Source: Paenibacillus sp. FSL A5-0031 (GTDB lineage Bacteria; Bacillota; Bacilli; Paenibacillales; Paenibacillaceae). Taken from it: a stretch of 64,000 nucleotides of DNA. Positions 45,201 to 51,803 of the stretch are shown one piece after another. Every line of letters starts with the position of its first letter. Position 1 is the first letter of the stretch. The notes beneath the pieces were generated by a model, which searched no databases, was not told where the DNA came from, and saw only the letters and a program-made list of their open reading frames with translations. The stretch is taken from contig NZ_MRTD01000006.1 in NCBI RefSeq assembly GCF_001956295.1, forward strand, positions 124,001 through 188,000. Reading direction: 5' to 3'. Made by a program: the position numbers and the translations under genes.

Positions 45201-45271
45201 GCCATCATAAGCAGCTTTCGCTGATCCTCTGGACGGGCACCGATTGCGCGCAATATGGTATCTTTAGTCAT
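42239..45271 (-). CDS. NTT/MFS-like membrane carrier with HEAT repeats and degenerate cNMP-binding domain
   Basis: A 1010-residue three-part protein. Residues about 1-430 hold twelve hydrophobic helices resembling nucleotide-transporter (NTT) or MFS carriers. Residues about 440-860 are helical HEAT-type repeats (for example DLLALIDDPNPRIRVAAVRAM). Residues about 865-1000 are a cyclic-nucleotide-binding beta-roll (FADLSLEELGLIA, GEPNPAMYVIVDG). In the phosphate-binding cassette the usual G-E-L is G945-V946-T and the usual Arg is S955/T956, so classical cAMP/cGMP binding is unlikely. Last gene of a three-gene unit with GNAT and pseudo-cyclase. Transported substrate unknown. Confidence 0.75.
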   Translation of the reverse strand: MTKDTILRAIGARPEDQRKLLMMAPVFFICGISEMLNYNGFMTLFNQRFGSEYLPYVYAAEAIILPLEAWLLSWLAARLPKPKLMRVLYGIMLGIVAVNALVLLVLQSFDLDLRGYYPVLFIASSFVVRQQTLLLWSLAVDLCSTQQAKRLMPVFVGSATLGGVAAGLLAQLLSLFFGPEVIYAASGLLLLAALPNYRKVITRYLVPLSIKIEANALEEEPVSTGAVFKHALRSPFLLTVILLMTLMPALYFLMEYEFLNVTKMSFPSEQAFSRFFGMITMVLFVLAFLLQTVSGKLMARLGASQMLTAISGVYVLAFAGALFFVGGPAALPMISIGYMLLYLLLYYSAEPSYQLFFKTLPLAQRDSYRYAAQGIAATAGILIGAGLQFLHSGFGVSWTALSFVGFAGAVLLFVLAWFGRRFYMRELVGSIQTIGEQDLAEQFDEFSRNEAAMAELRAMLKQPIDSAKEIALQIIGRQQNPNDVADLLALIDDPNPRIRVAAVRAMNLERADLHAMVKVAAFLEDQDDEMRAEGVRQIGRMKHMEHQAFYFLRQKLLDRHPSVIAEAVKAMYSFNNAASLEACAEVIDRILDAGGESSVYICRVIAELELYSFVPKVEKLVDDVHPAARVAAIACLGRLKVTSIIPILLERLPLMDQEMFRTTTESFIQMGDGAVDLLIDSLNGAPPKRWTAVMIALSALLPDEQVRSKLTDEALSRLSELEAASGYSLSLKQLGKTELAELALLRWREVRDFIFTGVWAVLTKLADEQVVDAIRRAAADEDEEIRSNAWEVLAEGMGERRLSQFLLTVLERGEAGREVTSDEEATVLLEAALNGNDDWWREIAAAALVEEGEQMSKDQQMMSRLNKVVFLRQVPYFADLSLEELGLIANIAEEYVCPDGENLLQRGEPNPAMYVIVDGNIELTSISAAGWEGTIGVLGAGDVCGVTSALDSTSSTVTAQSLLGDVRVLKLLGDNVSRLIRLYPEIGIGLLRASFARIRLLEEMMMRIDS

Positions 45272-45277
45272 ATCTTT

Positions 45278-45775
45278 TTAAACCAGCTTTCGATGATAGA
45301 TTAAGCGGTCTTCCCCTTCGTAGTAATAATCTGGGCATCTACCAACCAGTGTAAAGCCGCTGCTCTCAAACAATTGACGAATGCGGTTGTACTCTGGCAG
45401 ATCGCAAGTATAGGTTACTAGATATCTGGCGTTTACTTCTCCTAAAAAGTCATACATCTGCTCCATCAGCAGCGCCGCCACGCCTACTTTGCGATAATCA
45501 TGATGAACAACCATGTAGTCCCAATTGAAACCTCCGGTTTTTTGCTCATTTTCGGCGATGCAATTTATGCCTATGACATTTCCATCCTCATCCTCGGCAT
45601 ACCAGAAATAAATTTCATTATTTACCGCGCGAAATGGAAGCTCTCGGAAATGCGTCAGCTCGCCTGGCGTGTAACGAGTATCATCAAATGAAAAGCCTGA
45701 TAATAAAAATGCGACGACTTTTTCCGCCTCATCTATTGTGGAGATGCGACTAATCCGAAACTGTCCAACAAGCAT
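45278..45775 (-). CDS. GNAT-family N-acetyltransferase
   Basis: A 165-residue protein with the GNAT fold. The acetyl-CoA loop reads VHHDYRKVGVAALLMEQMYD, preceded by the beta4 strand NWDYMVVH and followed by ARYLVTYTC and the C-terminal YYYEGEDRLIYHRKL. Substrate unknown. AGGAGG is at good spacing. Encoded 25 bp after the pseudo-cyclase and 6 bp before the carrier, so it is part of the same transcript. Confidence 0.85.
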   Translation of the reverse strand: MLVGQFRISRISTIDEAEKVVAFLLSGFSFDDTRYTPGELTHFRELPFRAVNNEIYFWYAEDEDGNVIGINCIAENEQKTGGFNWDYMVVHHDYRKVGVAALLMEQMYDFLGEVNARYLVTYTCDLPEYNRIRQLFESSGFTLVGRCPDYYYEGEDRLIYHRKLV

Positions 45776-45800
45776 TCGACCTTCCTCCTAACTTCAATTT

Positions 45801-48563
45801 TTAAACCGCGAGTGTGCCATTCCAGCCCTCAGTTGATCCCTTCTGGTAATACTCATCACAAAGGTAAAAATATAACTTTGCAGCTTTGTCGAAACGATTT
45901 ATTTTGATCACTTCTATAAAGGTTTCTCTCGCATCGAAGAAACGCCCCTCTTGGCAAAGCATAATCCCCTTCTCAAACAGCGGCTTTGTACGATCCTTTA
46001 AAGCGCGCTCTGTATCTGAATCTCCCTCATATACGTCAATAAGCTCAATCGGATCATCCTTGCCGTCAATTCGCACACGACCAAGCAGACGGAAGCGGAA
46101 GCGTTCAGGTGAACGCAGCTGCTCATAGAACGTACGAGTGACAAGTATTGATGCGCCCATCGTATCGGACATCCGCTCTAATGTTGCTGTAATATTCACG
46201 TCATCGGAGATCACATTGCCTTCCATCCGCTGCTCTTCACCCACGATCCCAAGCATAAGCGGCCCTTTATGAATGGCCATCCCTAGATCAACCGGAGCAA
46301 AGCCGGAAGCCTTCAAGCTTTCATTATAGGAAACGAGCTCTCTGCGTATCGCAACAGCCGCGCGCAGCGCATCTTCATTTCGTGAAGGGAACAGAGCCAT
46401 AAAACCTGCGCCCAAATATTTGCTTATTAGTCCTTCCTCTGTCCGAACAAATGGACTAAACCGTTTTAGAAAGGTGTTCATAAAATCAAAATTTTGCTTT
46501 GGAGTCAACTGCTTCGATAAATGATGGAATGAGCGAATATTCGCGACCATAACCGTCATATTTTGCTGAACCTGATCTCCAAGGTGAATATCGGTAATTC
46601 CCTTTTTGCCTAAATATTTAAAAATCTGCTGCGGTACAAAACGATGCGAAGCTTCGCTGAACGAAGTAATGTCCTTTATGTACGTTCGAATATGAAGCGC
46701 CATGCGATTGAACTGCTCTCCCAAATCGCCGACCTCATCCTGTGATCGTATGTTGACCTTCACATCCCAGTTGCCATTTGCCATCTCCATTACGCTTTTG
46801 CGAAGCTTGCGCAGCGATGAGAGCAAATAATACGTTACAGCGAGTACGAGAACGATTAATACTAAGCTTATAAGCCCAATGTTTCGCATAATGCTTTTGT
46901 AAATGGTTTGGTTGGATTGATACAATACATTCAAATCCCGGCCTGTTTCATAAACGCCTACAATTTTGTTAGTAGAATCATAGATAGGTCCAATTGCATA
47001 TAGCCATTTGCCTGTAGCATCTTCCCATCGGTCCGTTACAACCTCGCCCTTCTCAACCACAAGCCGGTTCAGCTCGTTCTTAGGAAAAGGCTTGTACATA
47101 TTAACGCCGTCATCATCATCCATAATGATGAAGATTTCACCATTTTCATATCTGTATAATGTGCTGTACAGACCTTTGCGATTTGCAGGATCCTCGCTTT
47201 CGAACAAGAAGTTCATTTTGCTCCGAATCGATTCATAATCCTTGCTCATATAATCGTTTGGCGAAGTCAATCGATTCAGCTGGTCGCCGTTAATCATATT
47301 TTGACCATTGCGCGCAAGCAAAGACAGCTGCTTCTGCATCTCATCTTCCATTTTGCTGGAGAAACTATCATAAATAAAATTGGATAACATAATCATCGCT
47401 ATTATCAATATCGGTACAATTGCAAAAACTTGTTTGAAAAACAATGAGATTCTGCGATTAAGCACATGTACATAAAACAGTCTGATTATGATTACTAAAA
47501 TCACGAGCATTAAGGCAGCGGCCAGCCACGTCATCCAACCCTGTACCGCCGAACCGCGATCATAAGTTAGCTTCGCAAGGACACTCGTGTTGCTGCCAGC
47601 CTCATCCATACTGACGATGCTGTCACCTAAAGCAAGCTCCATCTGCCCTGCTGCGTTCATTGTCAAATCCATAATATCAAGGCTTTCCGCATGCGGAGCT
47701 ATTGTCTTTAACGATGCCTCATCTATGACCGTTCTTAAATTACTGGAATCCTTCGCATTCATACTCGTAACTGCATTTACTAGGCGATCAATAAAATATA
47801 ACTTTCCATTCTCGTGCAGTAGCAGTCCCTCTGGGAAGTTTTTGCGAGTGCGGTCCATGCCTTCCAGCGGATAGGACAGCTCGCTTTCGCCGCCTGCATT
47901 CACTCTGAAAATAGCGCCACGCTTCGTAGAGTAATAGATTTGATCCGGCGCATAACCTACGATTTCTGATAGGTAACGATCTGCAGGCAATTTGAATGTT
48001 AGCAGCTCCTCTGCCTTGCCGCCCGCAGCAGATAATCGATTTAATTGTACGTTCGTCTCTTCGTTTATGTAGAAATAAATATCTTCCTTTACAACTTGAA
48101 GACCCTTGATCAGCCCTACCCGTTTGTTGGTACCGCTTCCCTCGAACGTAAACAGGACCGTTCCTTTTGTATCGCCGATCGCGTAGCGAACAATCCTTTC
48201 TTCGCGTACATAAAGCCCATATCCGTCCAAAATTGTATCAAGAACATAGATTGTGCCGTCAGCCGCCACCGCTATATCTGTAAAATCATGTCTAATGGTA
48301 GCATCATCCTGCCGGATGACCTCTTCAATAGATCCTTTGCTGCCGATTCGTATAATCTCTTGACGTGAATCTCCGATAACGATCATGCTTCCATCCGGCC
48401 CTGCCGAAGCCTTGGATAAATAAGTGAGGGGTTTCTCTGTTTTATACGGAGGGGTTTGAAAGTGATTTAAGTTTGGATAAAGCCAGAAGCCGAGGCAAAT
48501 TGCTATTATACTCAGAAGAGTCATACCCATAGTGGACCTTCGCATGTGCACCATCGCTTTCAT
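45801..48563 (-). CDS. Receptor-type class III nucleotide cyclase homologue, probably catalytically dead
   Basis: A 920-residue membrane protein. It has an N-terminal helix, an outer beta-propeller-like region (about 45-335), a helix pair (about 345-395), a Cache-like outer loop (to about 550), a helix (about 558-578), HAMP (about 580-635), a class III cyclase domain (about 660-840) and a TPR-like tail. Three catalytic residues are replaced: first metal Asp is Asn675 (VANIRSF), second is Ala719 (YLGAGFM), transition-state Arg is Thr794 (DVNITATLE, with Asn790 kept). The 675-719 spacing of 44 matches active cyclases, so the alignment is firm. No strong ribosome site at ATG 48563; ATG 48545 is possible. 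Confidence 0.8.
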   Translation of the reverse strand: MKAMVHMRRSTMGMTLLSIIAICLGFWLYPNLNHFQTPPYKTEKPLTYLSKASAGPDGSMIVIGDSRQEIIRIGSKGSIEEVIRQDDATIRHDFTDIAVAADGTIYVLDTILDGYGLYVREERIVRYAIGDTKGTVLFTFEGSGTNKRVGLIKGLQVVKEDIYFYINEETNVQLNRLSAAGGKAEELLTFKLPADRYLSEIVGYAPDQIYYSTKRGAIFRVNAGGESELSYPLEGMDRTRKNFPEGLLLHENGKLYFIDRLVNAVTSMNAKDSSNLRTVIDEASLKTIAPHAESLDIMDLTMNAAGQMELALGDSIVSMDEAGSNTSVLAKLTYDRGSAVQGWMTWLAAALMLVILVIIIRLFYVHVLNRRISLFFKQVFAIVPILIIAMIMLSNFIYDSFSSKMEDEMQKQLSLLARNGQNMINGDQLNRLTSPNDYMSKDYESIRSKMNFLFESEDPANRKGLYSTLYRYENGEIFIIMDDDDGVNMYKPFPKNELNRLVVEKGEVVTDRWEDATGKWLYAIGPIYDSTNKIVGVYETGRDLNVLYQSNQTIYKSIMRNIGLISLVLIVLVLAVTYYLLSSLRKLRKSVMEMANGNWDVKVNIRSQDEVGDLGEQFNRMALHIRTYIKDITSFSEASHRFVPQQIFKYLGKKGITDIHLGDQVQQNMTVMVANIRSFHHLSKQLTPKQNFDFMNTFLKRFSPFVRTEEGLISKYLGAGFMALFPSRNEDALRAAVAIRRELVSYNESLKASGFAPVDLGMAIHKGPLMLGIVGEEQRMEGNVISDDVNITATLERMSDTMGASILVTRTFYEQLRSPERFRFRLLGRVRIDGKDDPIELIDVYEGDSDTERALKDRTKPLFEKGIMLCQEGRFFDARETFIEVIKINRFDKAAKLYFYLCDEYYQKGSTEGWNGTLAV

Positions 48564-48763
48564 TTTTCAAAATATTTCTATTTCCATATTACTACATGTT
48601 TAGTCATTTAGCATCAGCATTGTTGTAAGTATTCATCGAATGTTAGCTATTTTAGTAGGTTTATGTTGATGGCTTTTAGGGCTTATAGTACTATTAAAAT
48701 AGTAGAATATAGCAAAAAAACAGGAGAGGCATTAAGTAAGGCCTACTCTCAGGAAGGAATTAT

Positions 48764-49150
48764 ATGGGACAACTTATATGCGGAGGGGCTACCATGCAAT
48801 GCTCTTTTGGAGCAGCTCCCGGCACGTTTAATGTGTTGCCTGCCAATCGCGTTTTGACGGCTATGCCGATCGCGAACATTATGGATAATAAACCGATGGT
48901 TAATATATTGCCCTTTGGGGTTTGTAATTCGCTGGCCAATCCGATGGTCGCAGCCGCAACTGCTGCTGCCTTAGGCGTACTTACCCCTCAGCCCTGTATT
49001 CCCGTTACAGCCGCTCCATGGGTGCCCGGCTCGCCAACCGTGTTAGTTGCGAACATGCCCGCTTTAAATAATTCGTCCAAATGCATGTGCAACTGGGGAG
49101 GCGTCATTCAGTTCGTGAATCCGGGACAAATGACGATACAGGTGCCATGA
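48764..49150 (+). CDS. DUF4280 PAAR-like protein
   Basis: A 128-residue protein of the DUF4280 family, regarded as PAAR-like spike tips that sharpen contractile injection devices and carry effectors. Features are MGQLICGGATMQCSFGAAPG, VLPANRVL, NILPFGVCNSLANPMVAAAT and the paired cysteines near residues 88 and 120 (CIPVTAAPW, CMCNWGG). AGGAAGGAATT precedes the ATG. Followed one base later by the MORN gene on the same strand. In this window it is the only PAAR-type protein, so it may serve the baseplate genes at the right end. Confidence 0.85.
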   Translation: MGQLICGGATMQCSFGAAPGTFNVLPANRVLTAMPIANIMDNKPMVNILPFGVCNSLANPMVAAATAAALGVLTPQPCIPVTAAPWVPGSPTVLVANMPALNNSSKCMCNWGGVIQFVNPGQMTIQVP

Positions 49151-49151
49151 T

Positions 49152-50975
49152 ATGATAGCGCAAATTCTAAATCCCATAATCAAGCCCATTAAGCGAAAAA
49201 TTATTGCGCCTCTTAAACGGGCGAAAACGCTGCCAAAGCGTATGATTGCCGTGCTCCGCAAATGGCTGGTCACTGCTATTTTTGGCCCGCTTCGATCGCT
49301 CAACAATTATTTGCGCATTGGCAGCTACTACATAGCAAAGAAGCTTATCGCTCTTGTTCTCGTCATTACTCTAATCATCGTTTATTTTGGATTTATAAGC
49401 CCGCCAGCCTTCATTAACAAATGGTTCGGACGAACGCCTCAGCTGGAAGCTGCTGCTGCTGCGAATGGCAGCTTCACAGGCGCTGCATCCGTCCTTGACG
49501 CAGAAGGTAATCTGCTATTTAAAGGGGAACTTGTCGATGGTCAATACAGTGGTCCAGGGAAGCTATATTATCCAAACGGCAAGCTTCGTTACCAAGGAGA
49601 TTTCGCTAAAGGAATGATGGCGGGCTCAGGCGAGTTGTTTAATGAAGAGGGAGAGCTTCTCTACCGCGGACAGTTTGCTGACGATCAATATGCGGGTGCT
49701 GGAACTTTATTTTATCCAGGCGGAAAACCTCAATATGTGGGCGAGTTTGCAGCCGGAGCGTACGATGGAGCTGGTACAGCATATGATGCTGGCGGCGGAA
49801 TCATCTATGCAGGCGCCTTTCTGAAGGGTTCATACAGCGGCGATGGCAAACTTTACAATGAATCAGGCAAGCTGATCTATGAAGGCCAATTTAATACTGG
49901 TGTTTATGAGGGTACAGGCAAGCAGTTTGACAATAATGGCGTTTTATTATTCGAAGGCAGCTTCCTTGCTGGCAAGCTGTCTGGCCCGGGGAAACAATAT
50001 TACCCATCAGGTTTCGTAAAATATGACGGCGCCTTTCTGCTCGGCAGCTATCACGGGGTTGGCAGCTTATTTAATGAGACAGGCTCTGTTGTTTATACAG
50101 GGTCGTTCGCTAGCGGACAGCAGAATGGCAGTGGACAAATGTTTAATGCCTCGGGCGGTATTGTCTATGACGGCAAATTCGTCAATAACAAATATGAAGG
50201 CATAGGAGCACTGTACGATATGGACGGCGCGCCTCTCTATAAAGGTTTTTTCAGAGACGGCAGCTTGTACGCTGAAGGCTTCATGAATCTGTCGCTCGTA
50301 AAGCTGCAAGAAACGTTGGGTGTTCCTGATGCTCCTGTAACTGTTCCTGAGGAAGAGCTTACTGAAGAAATTATTGTAGACGAACCTACTGAACCTATAA
50401 CGGCCGACGAAGCTGATGCTTCAGCAGATTCTTCATCACCTGAACCGAAAGCGACAGACCAAGCAGCGATAGCACCTTCGGCGACGCCGGAGGGCAGCAG
50501 TAATTCAGCCGCAATGCCAACAGCAACACCGCAAAGCATTCAGACGAAGACAATGGCTGCTGGCAGCTCCACTGCTCTACCTGCTGCACTAGGCAGCACC
50601 AAGGAATCGGCGGCGAACACAGAGAAGGATACAACGAAAAGCGAAGACTCTGTATTTGTTGATCCCGACCTAGCACTCGATCCAATACTGCCGCAAACGC
50701 TGACGTTCAGCGCAATGCAAATGTCCTTTGTACTGGAAGTCGATGAAGACAATCCAGAAGCTTTTTTTGTAAGTCAACTGACGACATGGAATCCAGTTGT
50801 CATGGAACAAACGTACAGCAGATTATTAGCTGCCAAAACGGTATCCACCAAGGAAAAGCTCGACAATGGCCGAGTACGGGTTCTGTTCAAGTCAGGCAGT
50901 ACGCTTCTCAGTTTTTTATTAAATAAAGATAAGCCTGTACGACTTGAAATGTCCTATATCATTCCTGAGGAATAA
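49152..50975 (+). CDS. Membrane-anchored MORN-repeat protein
   Basis: A 607-residue protein. An arginine/lysine-rich N-terminus precedes one transmembrane helix (about 65-83). Residues 114-377 are eleven tandem 24-residue MORN_2-type repeats (for example LFNEEGELLYRGQF...), the kind seen in YwqK-type antitoxins. Then come a Ser/Thr/Ala/Glu-rich linker (about 390-505) and a ~100-residue C-terminal domain (VFVDPDLALDPILPQTLTFS to the end). Its ATG lies one base after the DUF4280 stop, so the two are coupled. It could be an immunity or anchoring factor; no enzymatic motif is visible. Confidence 0.8.
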   Translation: MIAQILNPIIKPIKRKIIAPLKRAKTLPKRMIAVLRKWLVTAIFGPLRSLNNYLRIGSYYIAKKLIALVLVITLIIVYFGFISPPAFINKWFGRTPQLEAAAAANGSFTGAASVLDAEGNLLFKGELVDGQYSGPGKLYYPNGKLRYQGDFAKGMMAGSGELFNEEGELLYRGQFADDQYAGAGTLFYPGGKPQYVGEFAAGAYDGAGTAYDAGGGIIYAGAFLKGSYSGDGKLYNESGKLIYEGQFNTGVYEGTGKQFDNNGVLLFEGSFLAGKLSGPGKQYYPSGFVKYDGAFLLGSYHGVGSLFNETGSVVYTGSFASGQQNGSGQMFNASGGIVYDGKFVNNKYEGIGALYDMDGAPLYKGFFRDGSLYAEGFMNLSLVKLQETLGVPDAPVTVPEEELTEEIIVDEPTEPITADEADASADSSSPEPKATDQAAIAPSATPEGSSNSAAMPTATPQSIQTKTMAAGSSTALPAALGSTKESAANTEKDTTKSEDSVFVDPDLALDPILPQTLTFSAMQMSFVLEVDEDNPEAFFVSQLTTWNPVVMEQTYSRLLAAKTVSTKEKLDNGRVRVLFKSGSTLLSFLLNKDKPVRLEMSYIIPEE

Positions 50976-50984
50976 CAATAACAG

Positions 50985-51226
50985 TGAACTGCCCCCCGTC
51001 AAGTAGAAAAAAACGTTAAACGGCCTTAGTCCTAAACTCCATTGGACTGAGGCCGTTTAGTTTTGCCTGTTACCGTTAGTAATTGTAAAAGTGAATGTAG
51101 GCTTCAATGTCCTGCTCAAGCTCATCAAAAGTTCGGTATGCTTGCAAATTATATTTTTCACACTTCAGGGTTCCCCAGAAGAATACTATGGGACTGTTGT
51201 AGACAGCGGCCATAGGGTCAGTTTAC
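50985..51226 (-). mobile_element. Internally deleted IS3-family (IS150-like) element
   Basis: Ends are TGAACTGCCCCCC (left) and GGGTCAGTTTA (right, inverted), imperfect inverted repeats typical of the IS3 family. Only about 240 bp remain, with the transposase 3' end inside. The left end begins 9 bp after the MORN gene stop. Confidence 0.75.
51016..51183 (-). pseudogene. Remnant of IS3-family transposase C-terminus
   Basis: Minus-strand frame reads FFWGTLKCEKYNLQAYRTFD, ELEQDIEAYIHFYNY, stop-R-stop, then QAKLNGLSPMEFRTKAV and the natural stop. This is the last ~55 residues of an IS150-type OrfB with two nonsense codons (TAA) in place of sense codons. Everything upstream, including the DDE residues, is deleted. 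Confidence 0.85.
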
Positions 51227-51803
51227 CACTTTCGATCTCTTTGATAATGGTAAGTTTCTTTAATGAATTTAGACATGAAAATGCTCCACTCATAGCAAAG
51301 GTTTTTTTATTACTTCACCTGTCTACTATTTGGGGAGCATATTATAACGGACATACATTCCGCTATTTACTGATTTAAAGCCCATTTCGAATTCTAACGG
51401 ACATCAGATGCATTATTGATCCAAATTGAAGGATAATCATTGCTCTTGAAGCCAAATAAGAGACTGCATGTCCGCTAGCTCCTTAAAAATGGAGATTCCG
51501 AGCAAATAACGGATCTGATGTCCGTTTGCTCCTTAAAAATGGAGATTCCGAAGCAAATAACGGATCTGATGTCCGTTTGCTCTTTATAAATGGAGATTCC
51601 AAGCAATAACGGCTCCAATGTCCGTTAGCCCCTTAAAAATGGAGATTCCGAGCAAATAACGGATCTGATGTCCGTTAGACTATAAAAATCGAGTCACCAC
51701 GCTAATATCGGCTCCGATGTCCGTTAGCTCCACACACCAAAGTTGAAGACTATCATTTTCGTGCATTTCCCATCGCCCGTTCTTTATGGTTATCATTCTC
51801 TCA
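51227..51803. other. Gene-free stretch with palindromic repeats
   Basis: No gene seen. 51227-51460 is AT-rich and holds two inverted copies of the palindrome (AACGGACAT at about 51347 and 51397). 51466-51732 is the direct repeat array. 51733-51803 is unremarkable. Confidence 0.6.
51466..51732. repeat. Six tandem ~50-bp palindrome-containing repeats
   Basis: The TCCG of each unit falls at 51471, 51521, 51572, 51621, 51671 and 51720, a period of 49-51 bp. Each unit centres on AACGGATCTGATGTCCGTT (an AACGGA/TCCGTT hairpin) followed by CTCCTTAAAAATGGAGATTC (itself a CTCC/GGAG hairpin). The last two units have diverged. Confidence 0.9.

Noticed and set aside
48663-48857. 64-residue plus-strand ORF ahead of the DUF4280 gene
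   Set aside because: Overlaps the DUF4280 start and its ribosome site in another frame; no domain.
51466-51732. CRISPR array
   Set aside because: Units are near-identical over their whole length with no unique spacers, and no cas genes are present.
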